64,000 nt of DNA from the NCBI RefSeq assembly GCF_005434915.1, contig NZ_SKCG01000004.1, positions 62,001-126,000 of the forward strand, in the 5' to 3' direction. Positions 46,300-54,532 of the stretch are shown here, piece by piece. This DNA comes from Aurantiacibacter suaedae (GTDB taxonomy: Bacteria > Pseudomonadota > Alphaproteobacteria > Sphingomonadales > Sphingomonadaceae). How positions within the stretch are numbered: the stretch's first letter is position 1; each line of letters opens with the position of its first letter. The translations under genes and the position numbers were made by a program. The notes beneath the pieces are model-generated. The model was not told the DNA's origin. It saw only the letters and a list, made by a program, of their open reading frames with translations, and did no database searches.

Positions 46300-47535
46300 C
46301 TAAACATCATCCGCGCTCACCAGTTCATCGCGATCGAGCGCGCCTGTCATCGCCGCCACGGTGGTGGCGATGGTCGCATCGGAGGTGACGTTGGTGGTGG
46401 TGCGCATCATGTCCATGATCCGATCCGCGCCTGCCACGAAGGCTATGGTTTCGAGCGGCACGCCCACGCTTCCCATCACCAGCGTCATCATGATGAGGCC
46501 GGTGCCCGGAATGCCCGCGGCGCCGATAGAGCCAAGCGTCGCCGTCACCGCGATGATGATGTAGTCGCTGAAACCAAGCTCGATCCCGAAAATCTGCGCG
46601 CCGAACAATGTCGCAAGGCCCAGATACATAGCGGTCCCGTCCATATTGATCGTCGCGCCCAGCGAGGCGGTGAAGCTCGATACGCTGCGGCCCACGCCCA
46701 CGTTGCGCTCAAGGCAGCGCAGCGTAACGGGCAGCGTCGCACTCGACGAGGCGGTGGAGAACGAGACCACCAGGGCATCGACCATGCCGCGGAAGAACGC
46801 CACCACCGGCACCCGCGCCATGAATTTGAGCATGGCGACATAGACGAGGCCGATCATCAGGAAGCAGCCGAGATAGTTGAGCGCCACCACTTGCCCCAGC
46901 GCGAGCAGCGCCGGAATGCCGAGCGTACCGGTGACCCAGGCGATCAGCGCGAAAACGCCGAACGGGGTCAGCTCCATCACGATGGCAGTCACCTTCTGCA
47001 TGACCACCGAGCCTGAATCGAACACCCGCGCGACCGGGGTGCCTTCGTCCTTGGCCATCAGGATGCCGATGCCGATCAACAGCGAGAAGACGATCAGCGG
47101 CAAGACCGCGCCATCGGCCATCACCTGCACCGGGCTGGCGGGCACCGTGGCCACGATCATGTCGGTCCAGCCGGTGAAGTTGCTTTGCGGCACCTCGCCG
47201 ACGTCGATTGCCGACGTGTCGAGCCCCGCGCCCGGCTGAAAAAGCGTGCCCAGGCCCAGCCCCAGCCAGACCGCGATCTGCCCGGTAATGACGAACAGCA
47301 GCACCGCGCGCCCGCCGACTGCGCCCAGCTTCCTCAGATCGCCGATCGCGGCGACGCCCGAAACCAGACTGAAGAAGATCAGCGGCACCACCAGCATCTT
47401 GATCGCGGCGATGAACAGATCGCCGATCCACTTGATGCTTTCCGCACCCGGCCCCCACAGATAGCCCACGAGAATGCCGAGCACGAGGGCGGCAATCACG
47501 CGCTGCCAGAGCGGGGTGGCGAACCAGAAGCGCAT
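46300..47535 (-). CDS. dicarboxylate/amino acid:cation symporter (DAACS family)
   Basis: A 411-residue trimeric elevator transporter related to GltP/DctA. WQRVIAALVLGILVGYLWGPGAE and AIKMLVVPLIFFSLVSGVAAIGD form the N-terminal part; the substrate site hairpins are FSTASSSATLPVTLRCLE (serine-rich HP1) and TATLGSIGAAGIPGTGLIMMTLV (HP2); the NMDGT motif is in SLGATINMDGTAMYLGLATLF. It takes up dicarboxylates or acidic amino acids with Na+ or H+. Its start is 11 bases from the end of dapE upstream on the same strand, so a link is possible. Confidence 0.93.
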   Translation of the reverse strand: MRFWFATPLWQRVIAALVLGILVGYLWGPGAESIKWIGDLFIAAIKMLVVPLIFFSLVSGVAAIGDLRKLGAVGGRAVLLFVITGQIAVWLGLGLGTLFQPGAGLDTSAIDVGEVPQSNFTGWTDMIVATVPASPVQVMADGAVLPLIVFSLLIGIGILMAKDEGTPVARVFDSGSVVMQKVTAIVMELTPFGVFALIAWVTGTLGIPALLALGQVVALNYLGCFLMIGLVYVAMLKFMARVPVVAFFRGMVDALVVSFSTASSSATLPVTLRCLERNVGVGRSVSSFTASLGATINMDGTAMYLGLATLFGAQIFGIELGFSDYIIIAVTATLGSIGAAGIPGTGLIMMTLVMGSVGVPLETIAFVAGADRIMDMMRTTTNVTSDATIATTVAAMTGALDRDELVSADDV

Positions 47536-47546
47536 GCATGAATCTC

Positions 47547-48698
47547 CTAAGAACCGAAGGCGGAGGTTAGAATCCTTGTGTAGATTGCGGTGAGTGTGCG
47601 CAGGTCGTCAACCGCTACGGCCTCATCCGTTTTGTGCATCGTCGCGTTGACGAGGCCGAATTCGATTACCGGGGCCAGATCCTTGAGGAAGCGCGCATCG
47701 GAGGTGCCGCCGCTGGTGGAGGCTTCGGGCACGATGCCGGTCTCGGCCTCGATTGCCTGCGCCAGCATCTCGGAAAAGGCGCCCGGCGGGGTGAGGAAGC
47801 TCTCGCCCGAGATCACCGGCCGCGCCGTGCCGCCATGCCGCTCGGCAATGGCGCAGACCTTTTCGCTGAGCGACGCGCCCGTGTGCAGATCGTTGAAGCG
47901 GATCGAGATGCGCGCGCTCGCCTTGCCGGGGATCACGTTGTGCGCCTTGTTGGGCACGTTGATCTCGGTGATTTCGAGGTTGCTCGGTTGGAACCAGTCG
48001 GTGCCCTCGTCAAGCGTGAGCGCGTCCAATTCGGCCAGCATGGCGACGAGCTTGGGCAGCGGATTGTCGGCAAGGTGCGGATAGGCGACGTGGCCTTGCG
48101 CGCCCTCGACGTCCAACCAGATGTTCACCGAACCACGCCGCCCGATCTTCATCATATCCCCCAGCCGGTTCACGCTGGTCGGTTCGCCGACGAGGATCAG
48201 GTCTGGGATCGTGTCGCGGGCGCGCATGTGGTCGATCAAGGCGCGAGTGCCGTGGAGCGCCGGGCCTTCCTCGTCGCCGGTGATGATGAGGCTCACGGTG
48301 CCCGCCTCAGCCGGAATCTCAGCCAACGCGGCGATGAAGCAGGCGACCGCGCCCTTCATGTCGACCGCGCCGCGACCGTATAGCAATTCGCCGCCTGGAA
48401 CCTGCCGCAGTTCCGGTTCGAACGGATCGCAAGACCAGCCCTCTCCCGGCGGCACCACGTCGACATGACCGGCAAAGGCGAAGTGCTTGCTGCCCGCAGG
48501 TCCGGCACGGATCGCGAACATGTTCTCGACCGGCTCCTCGTCGCTGCCCTCCTCCCCCTCGCCGCGCAGGAACCGATCGACCGTGAAGCCGAGCGGCACA
48601 AGCATGGCCTCCAGCACATCGAACACTTCTCCACGCGCCGGGGTCACGCTGGGGGCGGCGAGCAGCGCGCGCGTAAGGGCAATGGGATCGGCGCTCAT
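47547..48698 (-). CDS. dapE: succinyl-diaminopimelate desuccinylase
   Basis: A 383-residue dizinc M20-family hydrolase that cleaves N-succinyl-LL-diaminopimelate in lysine and peptidoglycan synthesis. Metal ligands lie in FAFAGHVDVVPPGEGWSCDPF, GRGAVDMKGAVACFIAAL and ITGDEEGPALHGTRAL (catalytic Glu-Glu), and near the end EFGLVNATMHKTDEAV. The ATG at 48698 overlaps the GST stop in an ATGA junction. Together with dapB in this window it serves the succinylase branch of the DAP pathway. Confidence 0.95.
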   Translation of the reverse strand: MSADPIALTRALLAAPSVTPARGEVFDVLEAMLVPLGFTVDRFLRGEGEEGSDEEPVENMFAIRAGPAGSKHFAFAGHVDVVPPGEGWSCDPFEPELRQVPGGELLYGRGAVDMKGAVACFIAALAEIPAEAGTVSLIITGDEEGPALHGTRALIDHMRARDTIPDLILVGEPTSVNRLGDMMKIGRRGSVNIWLDVEGAQGHVAYPHLADNPLPKLVAMLAELDALTLDEGTDWFQPSNLEITEINVPNKAHNVIPGKASARISIRFNDLHTGASLSEKVCAIAERHGGTARPVISGESFLTPPGAFSEMLAQAIEAETGIVPEASTSGGTSDARFLKDLAPVIEFGLVNATMHKTDEAVAVDDLRTLTAIYTRILTSAFGS

Positions 48699-49360
48699 GC
48701 TGTGGCCCCCACGTCGAAGGCCGAGATAGTCCATTCCTCGGCTTCGGCCGCCGCCACCCATTCCTGCATCCACGTATGTTCCCAGATCGCATCCATATAG
48801 GCCTGGGCGAAGCCGGGCACGGTGATGGCATAGGTGCGGAACCGGCTGACCACCGGGGCATAGAAAATGTCGGCCGCGCTGAAGGTGCCGAACAGGAACG
48901 GCCCGCCCCTGCCAAACCGCGCGCGTGCCTCGGCCCACAGGCTGAGGATGCGCACGATGTCGCGCTGCAAGTCTTCGGTCAGCTTGACCTTGGCGCGGGC
49001 GCGCAGATTCATCGGGCACTGGTGGCGCAGCGCGAAGTAGGAACTGTGCATTTCAGCCACCATCGCCCGGGCCATGGCGCGCGGTTCGTCGGCCTTGGGC
49101 CAGAACCGGTCGCGCCCGACCTTGTCGGCAAGATATTCGAGGATGGCGAGGCTGTCCCACACCACCACATCGCCGTCCCAAAGCAGCGGCACCTTGCCGC
49201 CCGAAGGCTGGAATTCGCCCTGCTCGCGCTTGGTCGCCTCCCATTCCTCGCCATAGAGCGCCACGGTCAGCTCTTCGAAGGCGAGCCCGCTTTGCCTGGC
49301 AGCGAGCCAGCCACGCAGCGACCAGCTAGAATAGTTCTTGTTCCCGATAATGAGCTTCAT
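48695..49360 (-). CDS. glutathione S-transferase family protein
   Basis: A 221-residue GST: thioredoxin-like N-terminal domain with NYSSWSLRGWLAARQSGLAFEE (Ser near the catalytic position) and GGKVPLLWDGDVVVWDSLAILEYLADKVG containing the cis-Pro and the S-ES-like GSH-binding WDSLAI, then an alpha-helical C-terminal domain with FGTFSAADIFYAPVVSRFRTY. It belongs to the bacterial branch seen next to metabolic genes; substrate unknown. It overlaps dapE by 4 bases. Confidence 0.9.
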   Translation of the reverse strand: MKLIIGNKNYSSWSLRGWLAARQSGLAFEELTVALYGEEWEATKREQGEFQPSGGKVPLLWDGDVVVWDSLAILEYLADKVGRDRFWPKADEPRAMARAMVAEMHSSYFALRHQCPMNLRARAKVKLTEDLQRDIVRILSLWAEARARFGRGGPFLFGTFSAADIFYAPVVSRFRTYAITVPGFAQAYMDAIWEHTWMQEWVAAAEAEEWTISAFDVGATA

Positions 49361-49451
49361 CTGTCGCGCATTGCCCCTGTTGCGTGTTCACTTGCTAATC
49401 GTTCAGGATCGAACTGTCGAGTATGAACGGAAGAAAGACAAAACCGCGCAA

Positions 49452-49504
49452 TTACGCGAAGCCACATAGTTACGCGAAGCTTACCATCAGACAATTTTAA
49501 CCAC
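49452..49504 (+). promoter_or_regulatory. direct repeats and CtrA-like half-site upstream of the CHASE2-EAL gene
   Basis: TTACGCGAAGC occurs at 49452-49462 and again at 49470-49480, an 11-base direct repeat with an 18-base period. TTAACCAC at 49497-49504 is one base from the CtrA half-site TTAACCAT. Both lie within 62 bases of the start codon, in the 152-base divergent gap to the GST gene. Identity of the binding proteins is unknown. Confidence 0.45.
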
Positions 49505-49512
49505 AGCCTGTC

Positions 49513-51903
49513 ATGACAGAGCCCGGAAAGCCGAAGGTGTTCACACCAGAAGGTAAACGGGTGCACAGAACGAACGCGAGATCAAAGCCCAAACGAGGGC
49601 ACAGGGAGCGGCTAAGGCATCTTGTCTGGGCTGGCCTGATTGCATTGGTTTTGCAACTTTCTACGCTGCTCGTTCCGCTGGATCTGCTTTTTAACCTTGT
49701 CCAATACAGGCAAGGCGGCTTTCAGGCCTCCGGCCAAATTGCCTTCGTCGGCGCTCAGAACGATCTGACCGACCCCGCAAATCCACACAGGCGAGAAGAC
49801 CTTGCCCGCTTCATCACCGCCCTCGACGGTGCCGGCGCCAAGGAAATCTACGTCGATCTGACCTTCGACCGCGTATCGGCAGCAGGGAGTGATGCAGCCT
49901 TACGTGAGGCGCTGCTCGCGACCAGAGGGCGTGCTGTGCTGGTCGATAAGGGGCGTACAACGCTCGACGGCACCGCAGAAGTCATGATGAGCGTTGCGGC
50001 CATCAGTGAAGACGTCGATCAGGTCGGCTCTGTGATTTGGACCGATTATATCTACGGGATCGTCTGGAAGTCCTATCCGATTCGGTACTTTCTTCAGGAG
50101 CAACCTGCTGCAAATACAACGTCGACGTCCCAGATCCATGGCGACCTTGCTGCCCGTTTGGCAGGAAACTCGGACACCATCGCGAGCCCCTTCTGGATCA
50201 GCTACTTTTTCGACCTGGAATCCATTCCGATCTACCGCTTGGAGCGCTTGCTCGACCAGCCAGACAACCTGACGCGATTGGCCGGCAAGAAAGTAATCAT
50301 CGGAGCGATCTCATCGACCGACGCCATCAAAGCCAATGTCCCGGGCCAACTGGGCGTCCCTCCGTCGCTAGTCGATATCTTTGCCGCCGAGACTCTAATC
50401 GCAGGTCACAATGGCGGCTTTGACGGCATGGAAGTGCTGCTTGTTGCACTGGCCATGATGGTGGCTGCTTCTTTCGTACCAAATCGTCGTGCGCGGTACG
50501 GTGCCTATGCCGCAGTCGTTCTCGCTTTGCCCTTGACCTATTTCATAGCCACGAAGTTCGCCATTCGAATGAACGGTGCGAGCGTGGTGCTCTTCTTGCT
50601 TATCTATTGCGCATTCCGCGCTCGTTCGACGTGGAAAAGCAGCTTTACGCTGATCGATGCCGACACCAATCTTCCCACCTTCGTTGCGATGGAGGGCAAT
50701 AAGGAGATTGCCGAGGCATTCCCCACGATCATCGTCGCCAAGATCCATCGCTTTGAAGAGGTACGGCGCACGCTTCCGCCCGCCTTGCAGTCCGAGTACA
50801 TCCTGCGCATCATCGCCCGACTCAAAGCCGCCACACAGGAGGCCACCCTTTACATCGGCCAGGGCAACTTGATCGGCTGGACGATGGGGGAGAAGGAGCC
50901 GACGCTGCTGCGCGACCATCTCGAAGGCCTCCGCGCGCTTTTCGCCTCACCGCTCCTCGTCGGGAACACGGCGATCGATGTCAGCATCACGTTCGGCGTC
51001 GACGTTACTGCAAGCCCCGATGTCGCGCGTCGCCTCGCCTCGGCTATCGCCGCTGCTGAAAAGACCAACGAAGCGTTCGAGCCCATTGCCATCGCCGACG
51101 CTGCCAGCGACGAAGACCTGATCTGGAACATTTCGCTTCAGGCGCGGATCGACGCAGCGCTTGCTAGCGGAGAGATATACCTCGTTTTCCAACCAAAGGT
51201 CGACGTAGCTAACGGCCAGCTTGTGGGTGTCGAGGCGCTCGTTCGCTGGAACGATCCTGCGCGCGGCCATATCATGCCCGACCAGTTTATTCGCCAATGC
51301 GAGAATGTCGGTCGCATGAGCCATCTTACCCGCCACGTGCTGGTTCAGGGGTGCCGTGCGGGGCAGAAGTTGCAGCGCGACTGCGGCCCGGTGCCGGTTT
51401 CTGTGAATATCTCCGCCACGCTTTTGCACGAACGCTCGATCGTACGAATGGTAGACGAGGTTCTGGCCGAAACCGGATACGATCCGCACCTGCTGGTGCT
51501 GGAAATCACCGAAACTTACCGAATCGCCGATTTGGAGCGCGCTGCCGCAATCCTGGCCGAGCTCAAAGCGCTCGGCACGAAGATTTCCATGGACGACTTC
51601 GGAGTGGGCGCAGCGAGCCTCGAGGCGCTGATGTATCTGCCCTTTTCCGAGTTGAAGATCGACCGCCTCTTCATCAGCCGAATGGGGAGAGACCCCAAGG
51701 CAAAGGGAATCGTGACCCAAGTCCTGCACATGGGCGAGGATCTGGGGATCACCGTTGTCGCCGAAGGCGTGGAAGACGAGCAAACCTTGCAGATGTTGCG
51801 CGAGTCGGCCTGCCCCGTAGCCCAGGGCTACGGAATCGCTCGACCGTCTTGCGTGGAAGATGTCATTCGATTTCAGAAACTTACAGCCAAGTCTGCTGCG
51901 TGA
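49513..51903 (+). CDS. CHASE2 sensor - degenerate GGDEF - EAL cyclic-di-GMP phosphodiesterase
   Basis: A 796-residue inner-membrane signalling protein. After a basic start (KPKRGHRERLRHL) it has a helix about 38-62, a periplasmic CHASE2 domain with AFVGAQNDLTDP and LDGAGAKEIYVDLTFDR, three helices about 305-375 (VLLVALAMMVAASFV, VLALPLTYFIATKF, ASVVLFLLIYCAF), a cytoplasmic GGDEF-like fold without a signature motif, and an EAL domain. All catalytic EAL marks appear intact: VGVEALVRW, VSVNIS, LEITET, MDDFGVG, LKIDRLF, VAEGVED and QGYGI. It should hydrolyse c-di-GMP in response to an extracytoplasmic cue. A TGTCATGACA palindrome overlaps the ATG. It is followed by a very small gene. Confidence 0.93.
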   Translation: MTEPGKPKVFTPEGKRVHRTNARSKPKRGHRERLRHLVWAGLIALVLQLSTLLVPLDLLFNLVQYRQGGFQASGQIAFVGAQNDLTDPANPHRREDLARFITALDGAGAKEIYVDLTFDRVSAAGSDAALREALLATRGRAVLVDKGRTTLDGTAEVMMSVAAISEDVDQVGSVIWTDYIYGIVWKSYPIRYFLQEQPAANTTSTSQIHGDLAARLAGNSDTIASPFWISYFFDLESIPIYRLERLLDQPDNLTRLAGKKVIIGAISSTDAIKANVPGQLGVPPSLVDIFAAETLIAGHNGGFDGMEVLLVALAMMVAASFVPNRRARYGAYAAVVLALPLTYFIATKFAIRMNGASVVLFLLIYCAFRARSTWKSSFTLIDADTNLPTFVAMEGNKEIAEAFPTIIVAKIHRFEEVRRTLPPALQSEYILRIIARLKAATQEATLYIGQGNLIGWTMGEKEPTLLRDHLEGLRALFASPLLVGNTAIDVSITFGVDVTASPDVARRLASAIAAAEKTNEAFEPIAIADAASDEDLIWNISLQARIDAALASGEIYLVFQPKVDVANGQLVGVEALVRWNDPARGHIMPDQFIRQCENVGRMSHLTRHVLVQGCRAGQKLQRDCGPVPVSVNISATLLHERSIVRMVDEVLAETGYDPHLLVLEITETYRIADLERAAAILAELKALGTKISMDDFGVGAASLEALMYLPFSELKIDRLFISRMGRDPKAKGIVTQVLHMGEDLGITVVAEGVEDEQTLQMLRESACPVAQGYGIARPSCVEDVIRFQKLTAKSAA

Positions 51904-51916
51904 ATATAGTTAAAAC

Positions 51917-51946
51917 TTTACAAACACCTATGGTTAACAGTATAAG
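51917..51946 (+). promoter_or_regulatory. sigma-70-like promoter of the small peptide gene with CtrA half-site
   Basis: TTTACA (51917-51922), 18-base spacer, TATAAG (51941-51946). Within the spacer ATGGTTAA (51930-51937) is the exact reverse of the CtrA half-site TTAACCAT. The region is distinctly AT-rich and starts 13 bases after the CHASE2-EAL stop. Confidence 0.5.
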
Positions 51947-51948
51947 AA

Positions 51949-51965
51949 CCTTCGCTAAACGAAGG
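51949..51965 (+). repeat. inverted repeat overlapping the ribosome binding site of the small peptide gene
   Basis: CCTTCG (51949-51954), CTAAA, CGAAGG (51960-51965). The right arm is part of the AAGGAG ribosome binding site (51962-51967), so in an RNA that includes both arms the site would be sequestered. Confidence 0.6.
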
Positions 51966-51974
51966 AGTATAATC

Positions 51975-52025
51975 ATGGGTACCAGTGTTTGGGATCGTCT
52001 TTTCGGTGGCAAGGCCATCGGCTAA
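51975..52025 (+). CDS. 16-residue peptide, independent small gene
   Basis: An ATG 7 bases after AAGGAG opens a 16-codon frame, MGTSVWDRLFGGKAIG, ending in TAA. It has its own promoter upstream and a strong terminator 25 bases downstream, so the predicted RNA is only about 125 bases. The peptide is short, with an aromatic/aliphatic centre (V-W-L-F-I), balanced charges and four Gly; it has no transmembrane helix or signal. The next gene is on the opposite strand, so it is not a leader peptide for attenuation. It may be a true microprotein, a regulatory peptide, or the coding part of a dual-function small RNA. I recognise no family. It lies directly after a c-di-GMP phosphodiesterase gene. Confidence 0.5.
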   Translation: MGTSVWDRLFGGKAIG

Positions 52026-52049
52026 TTCGCCGAGAAGCTAAGATTTTCG

Positions 52050-52080
52050 GAAAGGGGCGCTTCGGCGCCCCTTTCTTTTT
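52050..52080 (+). terminator. strong Rho-independent terminator after the small peptide gene
   Basis: GAAAGGGGCGC (52050-52060), TTCG tetraloop, GCGCCCCTTTC (52065-52075), then TTTTT. The 11-bp perfect stem with a UUCG loop is nearly ideal. The A-rich side also makes it usable for the convergent engB operon. Confidence 0.93.
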
Positions 52081-52103
52081 GCTCGGCTGTCGGGCTGCCG
52101 AAG

Positions 52104-52745
52104 CTAGCTGCGCACGTCCGCCAGCACAGCCGCACGAAGCTCATCTAGCCCGAGCCCTTTTTCGGAACTCGTCAAGTGAAGCTGCGGGTGCGCCGCAGGA
52201 TGCCGCCGCATCTCTTCAGAGACCGCCTGCGCCACCGCCTCCAGTTCGCTCGCCTTGATCTTGTCGGCCTTGGTCAGCACGAGGCGATAGCCCACGGCAG
52301 TCTCGTCGAGCATCTTCATCATCTCGCGGTCTACGTCCTTCAGCCCGTGTCGGCTATCGACCAGCACCAGCGTGCGCTTCAGCACAGCGCGGCCCTTGAG
52401 GAAGGTCCGCACCAGCGCGCGCCACTTCTCGACCACCTTCACCGGGGCCTTGGCAAAGCCATAGCCCGGCATATCGACCAGTCGGAACTGCGTCGGCTCG
52501 CCCACTTCGAAGAAGTTCAGCTCCTGCGTGCGCCCCGGCGTCACCGAGGTGCGCGCAATCGCCCGCCGCCCCGTCAGCGCGTTCAGCAGCGACGACTTGC
52601 CCACGTTCGAACGCCCGCAAAAGGCGATCTCGGGAAAGTCGCCATCAGGCAGGAACTTGAGCTGCGGGGCGCTGAGCAGAAAATCCACCCGGCCTGAAAA
52701 CAGCTTCGATGCCTCGCGGGCAAGGTCTTGTTCTTCCTGGGTCAC
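52104..52745 (-). CDS. engB: ribosome biogenesis GTP-binding protein EngB/YihA/YsxC
   Basis: A 213-residue GTPase required for late 50S assembly and normal cell division. G1 is FCGRSNVGKSSLLNAL, G2 TSVTPGRTQELNFF, G3 LVDMPGYGFAKAP, G4 VLTKADKI and G5 LTSSEKGLG. The start is a GTG at 52745 that overlaps the yidC stop (GTGA), giving MTQEEQDLAREASKLFSG. It ends the rpmH-rnpA-yidD-yidC-engB run. Confidence 0.95.
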   Translation of the reverse strand: MTQEEQDLAREASKLFSGRVDFLLSAPQLKFLPDGDFPEIAFCGRSNVGKSSLLNALTGRRAIARTSVTPGRTQELNFFEVGEPTQFRLVDMPGYGFAKAPVKVVEKWRALVRTFLKGRAVLKRTLVLVDSRHGLKDVDREMMKMLDETAVGYRLVLTKADKIKASELEAVAQAVSEEMRRHPAAHPQLHLTSSEKGLGLDELRAAVLADVRS

Positions 52746-54502
52746 CCTTTGGCCTTTTCGCGCTCGGCCGCCTTGGCTGCCGCTTCCCTTTCCGCCATTT
52801 CCCGCATCTGCGGGTTCTTCGCGTAGAGATACTTCTGCTGCGCGATGGTAAGGATGTTCGAGGTACACCAGTACAGCAGCAAGCCGGCGGCAAACGGCGC
52901 CATCACGAACATCATGATCCACGGCATGAAGGCGAAAATCTGCTGCTGCGTCGGGTCCATCGCAGTCGGATTGAGCTTGAACTGGAAGTACATCGTGCAA
53001 CCCAGCAGCAGCGCCAGCGGGCCAATTGCGAGGAAGCCCGGCGGGGTGAAGTCCAGCAGCCCGAACAGGTTCAGGAAGTGCAGCGGATCGGGCGCCGACA
53101 AGTCCTTGATCCAGAGCATAAACGGCTCGTGCCGCATCTCGATCGAGAGCAGCAGCGTCTTGTAGAGCGCAAAAAAGATTGGGATCTGCAGGAAGATCGG
53201 CAAGCAGCCCGCCAGCGGATTGACCTTCTCTTCCTTGTAGAGCTTGGCCATCTCCTCCTGCAGCTTGCCCTTGTCGTCCTTGTAGCGTTCCTGCAGCGCC
53301 TTCATCTTGGGCTGGACAACGCGCATCTGCGCCATCGACTTGAACTGCTTCTGCGCAATCGGGAACATGATCCCGCGCACGATCACGGTGAGGAAAATGA
53401 TCGCCACGCCGAAGTTCTTGGTAAGGTCGAACAGCGCGATCAGGACCTGCCAGATCGGCCAGGCGATGAAGCGGAACCAGCCCCAGTCGATCGCGAGACC
53501 GAACTTGGTCACCCCCTGATCCTGATACATGTCGAGCACGGCGCTTTCCTTGGCGCCGGCAAACAGGCGGGTGCTGCGCGACATCTGCTGGCCCGCGGGC
53601 AGGTTGACCGGCGCATAAAGAAGCTCTGCACGGAACAGGTCGGAGCCTTGCGCGCGGAAGGTGCTCGACGCAGCCTGTGCCGAATCGGGGATTAGCGCAC
53701 TCATCCAGTAGATGTCGGTGAAGCCGACCCAATTGGTACGCCCTTCCACCGAGACGGTGCCGTCGTCGGTTACATCGTCATAGTTGGTGCCGAAGTCGAC
53801 CGAGCCGTCGTGCGCGCTAATCGGCCCGGAGTGGACGTTGAAGGTGTCCGGGCTGGCATTGGCATCGGTGCGCACGATCATCGCATAGGGGCGCAAGGCC
53901 AGCGTGCTGCCGCTGGTGTTGGCGACCGTCTGCGTGACGTTGATCATGTAGTGATCGTCGATGGTGAACTTCTGACGGAAGGTGAGGCCAGCGCCGTTGT
54001 TCCAGCCAAGCGTGACAGGGCTGTCCTGCGTCAGCGTGTCACCTTCGATCACCTGCCAGCGGGTTTCAGAATCGGGCAGGCTCACGCCGTCGCCCAGCCA
54101 GCGGAACTGCGCATATTGCTGCCCCGGCGTGCCGGCGGGGGCAAACAGGCGGACGGGGCCCGAATCCTTGTCCACCGTCTGCCGGTGGGTGGTGAGGTCG
54201 ATATCGTCGATTCGCGCGCCCACCGGGTTGATCGAGCCGACCACCTCGGGCGCTTCGATGGCAATCCGGCCCGGCGCGGCAATCGCCTCGTCGAGATCGA
54301 CCGCCACGGCGATCTCGCTCACCGCCTCGCCGCGCACGGCATCGCTGTCGAGGCGCGCTTGCGGCACATCCTCGCGCGAGGCCATGTTGGCGGGAACCGC
54401 GTCCTCGCTCTCGGGGAAGTAGTGGCGCATGGCAAAGTCCCAGCCGAACAGCAGGACCGCGCTCAGCACCACGGCGAGAATCAGGTTACGTTGATTGTCC
54501 AA
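52742..54502 (-). CDS. yidC: membrane protein insertase YidC
   Basis: A 586-residue inner-membrane insertase with the long periplasmic beta-domain of Gram-negative YidC. N-terminal helix is NLILAVVLSAVLLFGWDF; the periplasmic domain contains WNNGAGLTFRQKFTIDDHYMINV; the conserved insertase core runs from WFRFIAWPIWQVLIALFDLTKNFGVAIIFLTVIVR (part), with MKALQERYKDDKGKLQEEMAKLYKEEKVNPLAGCLPIFLQIPIFFALYKTL (part). It inserts membrane proteins with or without SecYEG. yidD and rnpA are just upstream. Confidence 0.97.
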   Translation of the reverse strand: MDNQRNLILAVVLSAVLLFGWDFAMRHYFPESEDAVPANMASREDVPQARLDSDAVRGEAVSEIAVAVDLDEAIAAPGRIAIEAPEVVGSINPVGARIDDIDLTTHRQTVDKDSGPVRLFAPAGTPGQQYAQFRWLGDGVSLPDSETRWQVIEGDTLTQDSPVTLGWNNGAGLTFRQKFTIDDHYMINVTQTVANTSGSTLALRPYAMIVRTDANASPDTFNVHSGPISAHDGSVDFGTNYDDVTDDGTVSVEGRTNWVGFTDIYWMSALIPDSAQAASSTFRAQGSDLFRAELLYAPVNLPAGQQMSRSTRLFAGAKESAVLDMYQDQGVTKFGLAIDWGWFRFIAWPIWQVLIALFDLTKNFGVAIIFLTVIVRGIMFPIAQKQFKSMAQMRVVQPKMKALQERYKDDKGKLQEEMAKLYKEEKVNPLAGCLPIFLQIPIFFALYKTLLLSIEMRHEPFMLWIKDLSAPDPLHFLNLFGLLDFTPPGFLAIGPLALLLGCTMYFQFKLNPTAMDPTQQQIFAFMPWIMMFVMAPFAAGLLLYWCTSNILTIAQQKYLYAKNPQMREMAEREAAAKAAEREKAKG

Positions 54503-54532
54503 GGTCTCGTCAATTCCGTCACAATATCTGGA

